A DNA stretch of 64,000 nucleotides from Lophius americanus (lineage: Eukaryota > Chordata > Actinopteri > Lophiiformes > Lophiidae): NCBI GenBank assembly GCA_037951165.1, contig JBBDHG010000028.1, positions 3,416,501-3,480,500 of the forward strand, written 5' to 3'. This document shows positions 12,401 to 24,060 of the stretch, piece after piece (position 1 is the first letter of the stretch; each line of letters opens with the position of its first letter). Made by a program: the position numbers and the translations under genes. Below the pieces are notes generated by a model. That model did no database searches, was not told where the DNA came from, and saw only the letters and a list, made by a program, of their open reading frames with translations.

Positions 12401-15400
12401 CAAAGAACACTCTGGTTTTATTGCCTGACATTGTTGTCGAAGTGGGAGCAAAGAATCGAAAATTTTGACGACCAAAATGGTACCGGTATTGGATTAAGCA
12501 TTAAAAGCAGGGGCAAAATGTACTGGTTGGTGGTCTGAGGACAGTACATATATTGCAGCATGTGGGGGAAAATTTTTTACCATGCCAATTCACTTTTTCC
12601 ATCAAATCTGTCATCATCATTTTTTCGTATTATCTGTAAATATTTGGCAAGTCTAGCTTGTATCATGACTACTTTTTCCTCAATGATTTACTTTAATTTA
12701 TTTATTTGAATGCCCTTTTTTGTTTGGAACTGGAAGCTTTCAGAAAAAGTATAAAAATAATCAGAAAGTGCAGAAAAACCGGCATACATCTTTAATTTCA
12801 AGCATAAATCAGTCTTTTTTTAAAAAACGTTGATTGTAATAGTTCAGTCATAGTCATCACTATCAACCTGTGTCTATAATAATGGCTGTCACAAAGTTTT
12901 GATATGTTACTTCAATACTGCCCCCGACCACTGAAATAACTGGTCTTGGTTCTTGACCAGCAAGGTTTTGGTTAGACTGTGGCACCAGTTCTCCTGGCTG
13001 AGAACCCAGTCTTCGGCTGTAGAGATACAAAGAACCGGTTCCAAATTGGGAATTGCATCTGAACAAGCCCTGGAAGTGCCTCGGTGAAGACAGGGTATCT
13101 GTCGAGTGCTGTGTAGATACTCAGATTACAATTTATGATTTACTGTAGTAGATTATATTACCCAAAAGTATTTGGCATATTTAAAATATGTTCCATTTTC
13201 CCCCATTCACTTTGTAAGGTTGTAGTGCTCACATATTGATATTGTGACCTCCAGAATTATTGGCACCCTTGAAAATAAATTAGTCAAATGAAATGCAGAA
13301 TGTCTTTCTTGTTTTGCAAATATTTTTTTAATTTAGAGGGCACTGTTTATCAATAAACTAAACATTTCTGAATTACTACCAAAATCTGATGGATTGTTCC
13401 TTGACCAACAACTTGTCAGAAACATTTAATCAAAATCTGTTAATTCTGCATAATACTGCTAACAGACAAACAAACAAAAATAAACCCCAACCAAAACATA
13501 ACTCCTTAGCAGAGAAAACAAAATATAAGTAGGGAAATTGTGCATAATTCAAATCTTTTCACTTTGTTTGTACCTCTGATAATTATTTTACTCAAATATA
13601 GTTAAAATGGCAATGCATGATCTTTTGTAAATAAATGTATTTGGTCAAACAGATCTGTTAAGCTCTCCAAACTTCAGACAGGTTGTCATTTCAATGACAT
13701 GAAGTGAAAATGACAAAAGCTCACACCTACATGCTCCAACAGCCTCTCCTCCCTCCTCTGCCCCACACCCGCCTGTCTCAGCCAGACTTATGAAAACAAG
13801 CAGGTAATTCAAAAGTTCACGTTAGGGTCGAGCACAAGGACCATCTAACCCTCTCTCATCTGTCAATCATCAGAAATGTGTGGTGGCCCACCCATATGAT
13901 TAAATGGTTCTTTAACAGAGAAGAGAGATGGTGGCTGGAGGGGAAGCCTGGACATCTCTCCTGATCAGATAGAAGAAAGCTGCATATTTATGGCTGTTTT
14001 TATAGCTGACCGGGTCCAGCAGTAATTCTGGGACTGCACCTCCCCCCCCTCACCTGCTGTTCTCATTCACTTTTTCTCTTGATGTCTCTTTGGTCTCATG
14101 CGCTCCAACCAATTCAGAGCAAAGGAGAGAACAGGAAACAGATGTGTGAAACAACTCATAGAATAAGAAAACAGCAAATGAGGAGAGAAAATAAATGGAG
14201 TAAATATGGACATCTGTGACTTTTTCATGTCATGCTATTCAATCTTTAATTAATTCAATCTGTTTTTTTGTAGGCACGTGTAAACCCTGCTCTGATGAAG
14301 AGGTCCTAATGGCTGTGTGCACCAGTGACTTTGGTAAATGAATAAACACAAACACACACAGCAGCAAAGGAGTATGCTTTTTGGTAAAACACTCATTCCC
14401 TTGTTTTTTACTAAGAGTTGGGAGGAGAAGTTCTATACTGCTCTCATATGTGTACAATTGTTAATGTATATCTCAGTTGGGTAAATCCATACCAACAACC
14501 CAGCCATAAACCTATGCCAAATCAATAAGGGGAACACAAAACTGATATCCAAACTAGACCGGTCAGGGCCCGGATGAGCAACGGTAGAACCACTGGCATT
14601 GTTAATCAGAAGGGTGAATATGTATTTCATGAAGAGGAAGGAGAAGAGGGTTGATTTGCGTGTGGTTTGTGGGTGATCTACATAGAATAGATGCTTGAAA
14701 GAAATGACACAGACAGGCATGCACACAATAAGACGCACACATTTCTTCCTGGAAATATTTAATATTTATTAGATATATCCAAATATAGCCATAATAATTA
14801 TTTATATTAGTATTTACCGTATTTACCAAACCAAAAATGAATGTGCTTCATGTTTTAATGTTTTTCTGAATATAGCTGGGTTGTAGTCTTGAAGATGGAT
14901 TAATCCGTTGCGCAGTAGGTTAGAGCTCTCTGTGGCAGGGACCCTTACCTTAGGCAGCTGATCAGCATTGGATCTGGTCTGACAATGGCCATCAGATGGA
15001 GGGATCAAAGATGGGGTACAGGCAGTTGTGGGGTCTATTATTCCAAACGGTCCCACAACAGAGTAGCGAGGGAATGGAGAGGGACGATTGTGCAATGTGG
15101 GCACAACCTCACTGGCCAGTGGTCATTCTCCTTCTCCACGTCCATAGAATCATGCTCCAACCCGTGATGTTTGGAAATGTTGTGTAAGCTACAGCAGACA
15201 ACTACAATCTGGGCCAAGATTTCTGGGGTATATAGCAGTACTCTTCCAGTGTGGTCCAAAAGCCAGAATCGGCTATTCAGTATGCCAAACTGTGCATGCC
15301 AGCCGATTAACACCTTTCTTTTCAATGTATTAAATACAGATGCAATCACCTACAATTGCAATTACCTACTTTTATTTGATTGTAAGTCATTGATCTCTTG

Positions 15401-15733
15401 TCTCTTGTCTCTGTAGCCGGCAGTGGCATCTTTCGAGGTATGACATCTGGTACTAAGGACCACTCCCAGGTTGTGGTGACTCTGACTCGGCTGCTCCGAC
15501 AGAAAGGCAGGGTGTTTTCTTGGAGTGGAGCCAGAGGGCGGTCTTGGAGTGGATTCATCAATGTACCCGCACAGTGTGGCGTGCAGGCTGGGGAAGACGA
15601 GTACCTTTTGACTGGTTTTGTTCATTTTGGCGAGGCCTGGCTTGGCTGTGCGCCTCACTACAAGGACTTCCTGAAGCTGTACATCCGAGCAGAGAGAGCA
15701 GGGACAAACCCCTGCCAACTAAATGCAAATTGA
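9387..15733 (+). CDS. metrnl: metrnl, meteorin-like protein (spliced gene, five coding exons)
   Basis: Meteorin-like is a secreted cytokine-like factor; in mammals it is linked to muscle, adipose and neural signalling. Joining 9387-9481, 11054-11237, 11377-11602, 14274-14333 and 15417-15733 gives 882 nt, a 293-residue protein with every junction in frame. The start has an ideal context, GCCACC before ATG. A signal peptide occupies about residues 1-20, with cleavage likely before QYSSDQC. The mature chain has ten cysteines, as expected for the family. Family blocks are visible: CSWRGSGL, VEQVYLRC, LYPTGAIIINLRPNT, DISRR, FQYELV, PCSDEEVLMAVCTSDF and LGCAPHYKDF. The block after the signal peptide is closer to METRNL than to METRN, so metrn is the less likely alternative. 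A polyadenylation signal AATAAA lies at 16258-16263. Confidence 0.93.
9541..9606 (-). mobile_element. Very short 5'-truncated LINE 3' end
   Basis: An AAT-repeat tail followed by about 42 nt matches the 3' end of the LINE at 24061-25275 with a single visible mismatch (shared words GCACTTTACATTTGGATC). Orientation is minus. It sits just inside metrnl intron 1 and looks like an extreme 5' truncation typical of target-primed reverse transcription. Confidence 0.65.
10463..10470. promoter_or_regulatory. Perfect CRE motif in metrnl intron 1
   Basis: A second exact TGACGTCA, about 1 kb into intron 1 and 1.3 kb downstream of the promoter CRE. The motif is seen directly; any enhancer role is inferred. 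Confidence 0.35.
11054..11237 (+). CDS. metrnl: metrnl coding exon 2
   Basis: The acceptor TTCTGCAG precedes it and the donor GTAGGT follows. It completes Ser32 and encodes residues 33-93, including VEQVYLRC and the hydrophobic LYPTGAIIINL block. Ends in phase 0. The next intron is only 139 nt. Confidence 0.93.
11377..11602 (+). CDS. metrnl: metrnl coding exon 3
   Basis: Encodes residues 94-168 and the first base of Gly169. Family landmarks are VYLDRAGDLTLLL, VHCF, LFVEAVPQ, DISRR and FQYELV. Acceptor GTTCAG, donor GTAAGA. The following intron 3 (11603-14273) is 2.7 kb of AT-rich sequence with short dispersed-repeat traces near 12270-13080 and 13250. Confidence 0.93.
14274..14333 (+). CDS. 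metrnl: metrnl coding exon 4 (60 nt)
   Basis: A 60-nt exon encoding residues 170-188, with the conserved cysteines of CKPC and AVCTSDF. The acceptor has a T-run before TAG and the donor is GTAAAT. It is phase 1 at both ends. Confidence 0.92.
15090..15345 (-). pseudogene. PIF/Harbinger transposase (HARBI1-like) relic in metrnl intron 4
   Basis: The minus strand reads through a segment resembling the C-terminal part of the DDE_4 nuclease of Harbinger elements: a (L/I)-LNSRFWLLD block, LLYTPEI, and IVVVCCSLHNISKHHGLE, which matches the family's ACxxLHNI signature. Only this end of the nuclease is recognisable and no upstream catalytic part is seen, so it is a dead fragment. It lies antisense within the 1,083-nt intron 4 of metrnl. 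Confidence 0.65.
15417..15733 (+). CDS. metrnl: metrnl coding exon 5 (terminal)
   Basis: Encodes residues 189-293 and the TGA stop. It carries the last three cysteines (AQCGV, LGCAP, NPCQ) and the FGEAWLGCAPHYKDF block typical of the C-terminal half of meteorins. The acceptor is a pyrimidine-rich tract ending CTGTAG. Confidence 0.93.
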
Positions 15734-16257
15734 GATATCTCCTCATGGATCTTGGTCAAAACAGGGCATCACATTTCAAGAAAGTCAGCAAGAAAGATGC
15801 AAAGAGGAACTGGGAGCTAAAAACTTACTGCCCGCTGAACATTGTTAAATGTCTCTTGTGCACGCTCTCCACAGCACTGTGAAACGTCATGTTGCCTTGC
15901 AGCAGAAAACACAATTTGGACAGTGAACATTTTAGCAGCTAATGTGTTGCCTTAACTAAACTCGGCCCATTTGATTGTACTTCTATGGCCGTGTGTGTTA
16001 ATGCGTGTGCATGACTGAGGCAGCAAATGAATGATTGATGAGCTTAAATTAATGTTGTGCCTTCAAGGTTAAAGTGTTTATCCTCATGAAAATACAGCAT
16101 ATGCGATCATTCTTGATTGGAAAGTTTGCTTTGTAAAAAGCTTTCTGTAAAATGTAGGCGTCTTCTGAGAGAAGTGAACCGTATGCAGCTCTGTGAGTCT
16201 TCATGTAATAAGTGTTTGTTTTCCTAATAAGTTCAAATGGTTTATATATTTACAGTA

Positions 16258-16263
16258 AATAAA
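16258..16263 (+). terminator. metrnl polyadenylation signal
   Basis: AATAAA about 525 nt after the metrnl stop, within an A-rich stretch. It is the first well-placed canonical signal, giving a 3'UTR of about 0.5 kb. Confidence 0.55.
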
Positions 16264-18382
16264 AAAAACATCCTTTAGCCTGTGTTTAACTATATGTCAC
16301 TAAAGATTTAACTTGTATCGGATGATTGCCAAATGCAGAGTGACGTAAATATAAGGACCAAACAAAGTACCAAAAGGTTCCAGCCTGAGACACGTTCAGT
16401 AGAGACGGCATGTAGATGTACAGTAACTGAGTTGGTATCCATGCAGCTGATGAATGAGTCTCAGATGGTGAAAAGTAACGGTGAAAAGCTTAAACTAAAC
16501 TAGTTTCATACATTAATCTTAGGACAAAAGGCGTTGCATCAATCAAAGCAGGAATGACAGGACACAAGGTGAGCTTTCTGTCACTATCATCAATGACGGG
16601 ACATTATAAAAAATGAAAACCGTTGTCAGCAGGATGGATGTCTGGGACTGTTGGGCTGAGCTTAGAGTAGAGGTTAGTGTGTGATCAGTGTGTTTGCACC
16701 TCTCCTTATGCCTTTCATCAGTTGTGTGTGGGGGACGCTTTCCCTCTTTCCTCAGGAAGAGTAAGAATGTTTGGAATGTCCCTTAACATGCGGACCCGCA
16801 ATTCTACATCTGCTGAGCCAAACTCCTACAGCAGTGACTCAACATTTCTTTAAGCCTGACTTCTTTAAGCCTGACATGCATCATTTTCAGAATGTGTTTG
16901 GAAGTGATGCTATTTAAAGCCTTCAGTTTGAATTTATGTCACCTCTGGAGCTCAAGCAGGGAGAGATGCCATGTTTCCAGCATAATTCATTCAGCATAAG
17001 AAAGGTGAACGTAAGCATTGATGTAGTTTAACAGTACTTTAGAGGGCGAGCATTCATGACAGCATCCATCATGGCTTTATTGCAGATCCAAGCTAGAATG
17101 ATTTGACTTCTTCGTGTAAATTATGCCCAACTAGACTAAATATTTTGTAGGGTAAGGATGGGTAACAGATAGGGAGAAGGTTCAACTGAAATTAAATTAA
17201 TTACTAAAATTTTACAATTGTGATATTTTGAAGTTTAATTCTTAATGTGAGAAGATATTCCCAGAGACAGATACTTGGCACTTTAATTAATAAGTCTAAC
17301 TTCTTTTATTCAAACAATGATTAAATTGTTTTCATGTTTGATTTGTATTTAATTTTGCTTTTGCTTATTTTATAGTTGTGATATTGTTGCTCTTAATGCA
17401 GCTTCTGCAGCGGATCACGCTGTGGTTTCTCTCAGTAATCAGGCAGAGGATGGCAGATAATGATGATGGCACTTTCTTGATTCCCACACTCATAAACACA
17501 CTGGTGAAATGCTCTGAGCATTTCAGCTCACTGTTTTTGCTGTCGTTGTCTCTCTTCCACTGTGTCTCTCAAGCCCAAATCTACACTGCTGAGGTGAAAT
17601 GGAAGTGTGAGTCTCCCCCAACACATCAGTGGTGGTAGTAACAGTGGTGAAACATGCATCTGTATAAATGCAAGGCAGAAATATGTCACATGGATCTGGT
17701 CTTTTGACAACATCTTATGTTTACCTTAAACATAAAGCAGCTAGTAGCAGTTAGCAGCTAACTCAAAGTGGAATTAAATTAATTGAAAATGATTTCAAAT
17801 TGAAGAGACAGTGAGCCGTCAAGGTTCTTCAACCTCCCAGCAACTGATCAAATCAGAAACCATACACCAATCATGAAGGTAAACATAATTTTTTTCTTTT
17901 TTAATTCATTTTTAGAGCGAGCTGCTCTACACATTTGCAAGACATCATACCAGCCGCTTGCAAAACCCTGGGTTACTATTTAAAACAGCAATTTGGTGTG
18001 GCCCGGCTCCTCCATTGTTTGGTTCTGTGTAAAAATATTAAAACGATTAGAGAAGTTATGTCAATTCATTTTTTATTTTGTCACCAAAGTGCACGTCAAT
18101 AACGTTAGCTACAATAACAGGATTATTGCATTAAGTTGTAATTCTAATTACTCAACCCTTATATGATGTCCTGCTCAACTGTTCTGTTGAGCACATTTTG
18201 ACTCTCTATTTCTTACAAATGTTGTAAAATGTTTGCCTCTCGTGTGAACATGTTTCTGATATGACACAGTGGCAGCATGAATAGCTAAAAGGTAAGGGGC
18301 CACGGATGTAGCTCTGGGAGCTGGAGAGGAGTCTGATAACTGAAGGCTTTGGCTCCCATTCTATTTTTTAGACGCTAAAGAA

Positions 18383-19111
18383 CACGTGTCAAACTCAAGA
18401 TCCGGCCTGCACAACAATTATATCCGGTATGCTGGACAATATTTAATTATTATGATAACTGTCCCGCTGGGGCACAGCGCAAACACCACAGATACTACAT
18501 ATCCCATAATGCACTGCGATAGCAGGCACATCAATCAATAGCACCAGCCCTTCTCCCTGCTCCTCTGTTATCAGCGTTCATCCAGTCACTCTGATAAGTA
18601 ATACGCTAATTCTTAGAGGAGACACTAAGAAGAACGGGAGGTGGTATGGACGAGAATTCTCTTTAAAAACGATAAATAATAAACTTATTAGTAAGTCGCT
18701 CGCGTGTTTATTAAATATAACCCAAATATACATTTTAATTAACAGGCGAGGGGCGTTCACGTCCACCAGCCGTTCAACATGTCAGTGCTGTTACGTTACA
18801 TTTAATGTGAAATACACCGTTAAGCTGTTCATACTCCTGAGACCTTTCATTTGAAATTATTTTGTGAAACTCTGCTGATCGAGAGGGAGATACAAAATTA
18901 GATTTGCTTATGTTTTAATGAATTTAATCGGTATTCTGAGTATTTTCTATTCTGTTGGTTTGTTCAATTTTCATAAAATTAGTAAATAAAATAATAATAA
19001 AATTTTCTTAATACCTCAGATTGAGAATGGCCGGTTTGAGTTCTGTTCGCCGCTCGATGTGGTGTCGATCTTTAATTTTGGCCCCCTTTGCGATTGAGTT
19101 TGACGCCCCTG
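18383..19111. mobile_element. Non-autonomous hAT-type element, 729 bp
   Basis: The left end reads CACGTGTCAAACTCAAG and the right end, on the opposite strand, CAGGGGCGTCAAACTCAA, sharing GTCAAACTCAA in inverted orientation. Such CAGGGGYGTCAAACTC ends are familiar from vertebrate hAT elements. Flanking 8-mers, CTAAAGAA and CTTTACAG, are only weakly alike, so the target duplication is degraded. No transposase frame survives inside. Confidence 0.55.
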
Positions 19112-19434
19112 CTTTACAGAGACTTTTAAGTTACTCTGCATGCTGAAAGTGTAATGTTCTAGTTGAGTAACATGGAACTTTGACATTCTCCAGTGCCTGA
19201 GCATTAAGGGCACTTTAGGTGAGCAAAAGGATTTTGAATTTGATTCTAGATTGTATCTGACACAAGGAAATTAATATGGGAGAGATGTGTTGTGTTTTAT
19301 GCGTTCTTGGTCAGCGCACAGGTCCTCGTTGAACCACTGCTGTAAGTTCTCTGTACAAAGAGAACTTCAGTTTCTTCAGTAGGTCCAGCAGACCGCTGTA
19401 GATAAGGGAGGGAGAGCTCAACTCAAGACTCCTC

Positions 19435-19566
19435 TCAAAATAAGAATCTCTCTTCCCAGCACCACTTCTTAAGCCATTTTCCCATCTCTGTCCCGCTAAC
19501 GATGTAACCAAACCCCACCGCCACGGATACGAACATGATTCCAAATTCTAAGGATAGTTCTTCCAT
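19435..19566 (-). CDS. Possible 43-residue membrane micropeptide
   Basis: On the minus strand an ATG in strong context (GACC before ATGG) opens a 43-codon frame ending in TGA. The peptide has an acidic start (MEELSLE), one hydrophobic stretch at about residues 8-24 (FGIMFVSVAVGFGYIVS) and a basic, tryptophan-rich tail (KWLKKWCWEER). That is the layout of a single-pass micropeptide. I do not recognise it. The downstream sequence has no matching open frame, and it could equally be chance or a fragment of an older gene copy. Confidence 0.2.
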   Translation of the reverse strand: MEELSLEFGIMFVSVAVGFGYIVSGTEMGKWLKKWCWEERFLF

Positions 19567-20044
19567 GGTCAAGGAGTCATATTATGAGGAGGAAACTTTC
19601 ATGGGACCATTTCTTTAAAGTACAATGATTTAATGAGTAAACTGAGCTGGTTTGAACTTTCTGATTGTTGTCTTATTTCCATATAAACAACTTTTTTAAG
19701 CACATATTCAGTTTTTTTTATCGCAGTTCCGTTGACAGCTATTTTCATCTAAATAGCATCTCGGTTTAGATCAGAGACCTCTCAGGCATACATCACGCCC
19801 ATGAGTGAGATCTTGGTTCTACGCCATGAACCAGAAAGTTTCATGCTATGTTATGATTTTCCAAAGTTGTGGATTTATAGATGTGAAATGATTTTCTGTT
19901 ATGCAAATAAAGCTCACATAAACAGAAGGTATGACAGTGACATGAAGAGGCAGGCCGTAAGACAGAACTGGAGGGTTTAAGACTTGGAGACTTAAGAGGG
20001 TCACCTATATATATAACAGTTCCTCCCTCACACACGCTATGGGC

Positions 20045-20046
<2 letters not shown>

Positions 20047-20075
<29 letters not shown>
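20047..20075. repeat. (TG)n microsatellite, short
   Basis: About 28 bp of pure TG dinucleotide in spacer DNA. Confidence 0.9.
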
Positions 20076-23000
20076 TATAGTTCTTGTAGCCCTCCTTGTA
20101 GAGTAGACCGCAACACACACGTTCTGCACACTGTCAACATGCAAACAGGCCAAACTGAAGAAACCCCATCCATTGCATCAACACCCACATCCCCTGACAT
20201 CTCAACCTGGCAACAGCTCAGCTCGCCTTGGCATCCTCGCTAATTCAGGACACACTTATCCTTCTGCACAGGGGTCTTAATGTTAACCTTTCAGTGTGAG
20301 ACTGAGTGAGATATGGAAACAGTGAGCTGCAGTATGCGAGAGGCACAGCTGAGAGGTCAGCTGGAGTCAAGGGAATGGCTGAGCTCAGGGGAAAATACAC
20401 GCATGCTTTCACCCACATATACCACCATTGGCATTTTATAATGCCCCGGCCAGGGAGGGGTCAGAAGTTTACAGTAGTGAACATTATTCTAGTTGGAAAT
20501 GTGTCTGGCTTGTAACAGATAAATAAAGATAAAAGAAAAGAAATATCTACTTGAATTAACTTGGAGTTCTTTTTCAGATTTATTCAATTATGTTACTCCA
20601 ACTTAATGTAGCTGGAGCTGGGTAAATTAAATTCCTGAGGGTTGATTTAACTTAGTTACCAAAATTAGTTTCAACTTACTTAATTATTGTTCATTCACCT
20701 TAGTTACTTAGATAGGTTTAATTTTATTTGATAAGGTTGGCACAAGTATTTGCTGTAGTGAAATAAACTTTATAAATTGAGTTTATCTAACCCAAATAAA
20801 TTTCGTAAGCCAAATGGAATCGCTTAGTGTGGAAAGAAAATGTAATTATATGGAATTCTTATATGATTAATTCAATTCAATTCAATTAAATGTATCTAAA
20901 GAATTCATGTTAAGTTCAAACAATGTGAAGAGGAACAGCATTGTAAGTTTCTATACAGCTTGTAACACGGATGGACACAAAATAAGACAAACAAATGTAG
21001 AAACTCTTTCGTAATCTTTCATGACAACTTGATTCAATCTTTTTAGTTAAGTTGTTGAACTGCATGCCAGTCCGACGTGATGTAATCATGTTTATCTTGC
21101 AATCATGAAATTATTATGTACAAAATTATTGTTACATTCAAATAAATGTAGCAGCTTTGGTTTTTCTTATTTCATGTTAATAGTTATTATTATTTATTAT
21201 TAGTATGGAAACAGGTGATCCGCTGTGACTACCCCGAAAAAGGGAAAAGCCGAAAGAAGATATTAGTATCATGCAAGGAAGAGAAGAAGTTAAAAAATAA
21301 AATATGCAAATTGGGAGAAAAATGACAAATACAATGATTATGAAGAATTGAAAGGGAACATTCGCTTGAATAATTTGATCTACAAAAGGGAATATCTCCT
21401 CTTTTTCTAATTCAGCCTTGTTTTTTTAACCAGCCTCATGACAGTTGCCCAACTATATGTCAATGCTAAATCAGCATTATTTTTGACTGCACTTTCAAAA
21501 AAATTTCATATCAAAAAACTGAAAGGAAGTGAAATAAAACAACACTACACTTTCAATATACATATTACTGTATAGTTGTTATTAAAACAATTTAGGAACT
21601 CGTAATTTTTTTTCTAATTTTTCCCATATATTATACAATTATAGCTGACATGAATAATTTCTTTTAAGGACTTTCTAGTTCATGTTTGAATATTGATATT
21701 TTGCTTTTGAGTTCCCTCTGAAATTACAGGAAATCAGCTTAGTGCAGCATTTATATTTATTTAAATGTGTATTATATACATTTTTTTAAATAATTAAATA
21801 AGCAAACCACTTTATACATGTGTAGTGAGTGCGATGAATCTTTCTTTATGAAATTAAAGAGCCAGTAATGGGACCAAAGGAGCAAAATATATCATTAAAT
21901 TATAAAAAAACAAAAACTGAAATTTATATATTACAGTTATTAAAGCAAAATATAAAAAATTTTAAGAAGTTTGCAGAATAAGATTGATGAACAATATTAT
22001 GATGATTGCAAGTGTAGTTTCAGGCCTGTGATTTAGTGTGTCAGCAGAGAAACAAAAGGTTGAATAGGAATAGGGTTGCAATATGAAATCTTGAGCACTG
22101 AAACTGACAGAAAATGAAAGAACAGCATGTTCATCAGACATGATTGAATTCATTCAGAGAGTTAAGAATTAAATACTATTCCGTGATCATTTTACTACAG
22201 TGAAAGTGTATTTACTTAAGGAATCGAGTGCACACAGAACAGGAAGTTTATCGGTCGTGCTAGAAGTAGTTTTATTATGGTTCAAGGCTCAGCTTCAGGC
22301 TGTAGAGAGTCCTCTTCACTCTGTGCGGTCAAATTCATAGAATTCAGCTTTAGTATTTATGCACATGACATGATAAAAGGACTTAGATAAATAAAAAGTA
22401 TCAATCCACGCACCACATGATTTGGGTTTGCAGAATGTATATGCTCGCTGGCAATTTGATAATAAACTGCTTGAATCTATAATCAAAAATATGAAATGTT
22501 TTAATGAAAGACTTATTTTGTTTGTCTTTTGTCTTTGACATAATTCATGTTGTCATTTCATTGCACCTGCTCTGAGCTTTGTGGTCAATACAACAGGGTG
22601 GATTCTCACATATGTGACCCATAAATGTAGAAAATGATGTGCCAATATATGCTGCAGATCAAATTATCTCCACCTCAAACTATTTATATTATCACGTGGT
22701 GCTGGATTAAAAATCCCCGAAATCAATAGAATTCCTCATTGGGACACCATGAAAATCTACTTCTAGTAGGTGTTAAAGAATTTTGTTCCGGGCCAAGTTA
22801 GGGCACTGATGAGCTCATCAACAAATGTTGCAGTCCCTACGCCCCCCTGCATGTCTAAAGATAGCAAACATATTTGCTAAGAAAGTTTTTCACCAGTAGT
22901 CCTTCCACAGAAAACCAGTATAGTGATCTCCTTCACCGCTGAGACAGGCTCTAAATGAACAGAATGTTTATTGAAAAATGAGGATATTTTGTTTGGTCAT

Positions 23001-24060
23001 GATACAAGTAGATAGTACATGTCCTCTTCAGCAGATGCTCACCTGTAAGACATTTATGGAAAATCCTAATGATTTTCTCAATTTCCTGAAATAACGCAAA
23101 TGCGGAAAACTTTGAAAACAAAAAGTAACTTTAAGAGAAGCAAAAGGAAATATCAATAAATAGAAAGTTCCTGTATAGTTGTTAACATTAGACTATCTAT
23201 TATCAGCAAGTACCCCTTTTAATCCAGAATTTACACTTTGAAATCTAAACAATCTTCCTGCTGTTCCGTGTGTGCTCAGCACGGACTGATATCCATGCAG
23301 AACTCCTGGTTTTAGGAGTACATTTATATTAATGGTACTTCTACTGTTTCAACTTCAAGATTATGCTATAAAAAATATGCTCGCTGATTTCTTTTTTTCA
23401 GTAAGTTCGTATTTTTAAAGCGATTTCTCCTCTACGCTGTGATTTTCATTATAACCACTATGCTGGGTGATCACCTTGGTGTTTGCCCTGGTCGTAGTTT
23501 ATAGATACAAATGTCACAAAGTGATAAGTTTGTTCTGCAGCACACATCCAAGCCCACATACGCACTGGAAAATATGCAAATATATGCGTGCATACATATT
23601 TTCTCACCATTTCTTATGCTGCATGTTTTCAGTAGTTGGAGTGAACACGAGACAAAACAAACCAGAGGAGCAGAAGTAAAGGAGGTGATGAGTAGAGTAG
23701 ATGCAACTCAACAAAATGCCAAGACTTGCTAATGGACACAAGAAGCTACATGTTTTTTTTTGCACCATATACTATTACATTGTAACAGTGACTCAGTTCC
23801 TGATATTTGATAAAAGGAGATAAAGAGAAAGTTAATCATTTTTTATGTCTTTGTACGAGTATTTTTTGCTTTTTTATGAGTCATGTTCCTCGACTAAAAT
23901 ACATTGCAGAGGTAAACTGAGTATAAACTGATCAAACCTAAACCTGTTTGACAAATGTAGTAGACACTAGTTACTGTTCAGATTAAAATTTAAATCCAAA
24001 CAAGAGTCATTTGAAGACAAGGTATTCCCAAACCCTGCAAGAAATTGTTCAACAAAGTCA

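Noticed and set aside
12270..13080. Possible MITE in metrnl intron 3 (TTTTTCCACC and GAACCGGTTCC words)
   Set aside because: Ends could not be paired and similarity was too vague to annotate.
13249..13640. Possible DNA transposon end (AATTATTGGCACCCTTG)
   Set aside because: The word is common in fish repeats, but no convincing inverted partner was found, so boundaries cannot be given.
9387..15733. Assignment of the meteorin gene to metrn
   Set aside because: QYSSDQCSW and VEQVYLRC after the signal peptide follow METRNL rather than METRN.
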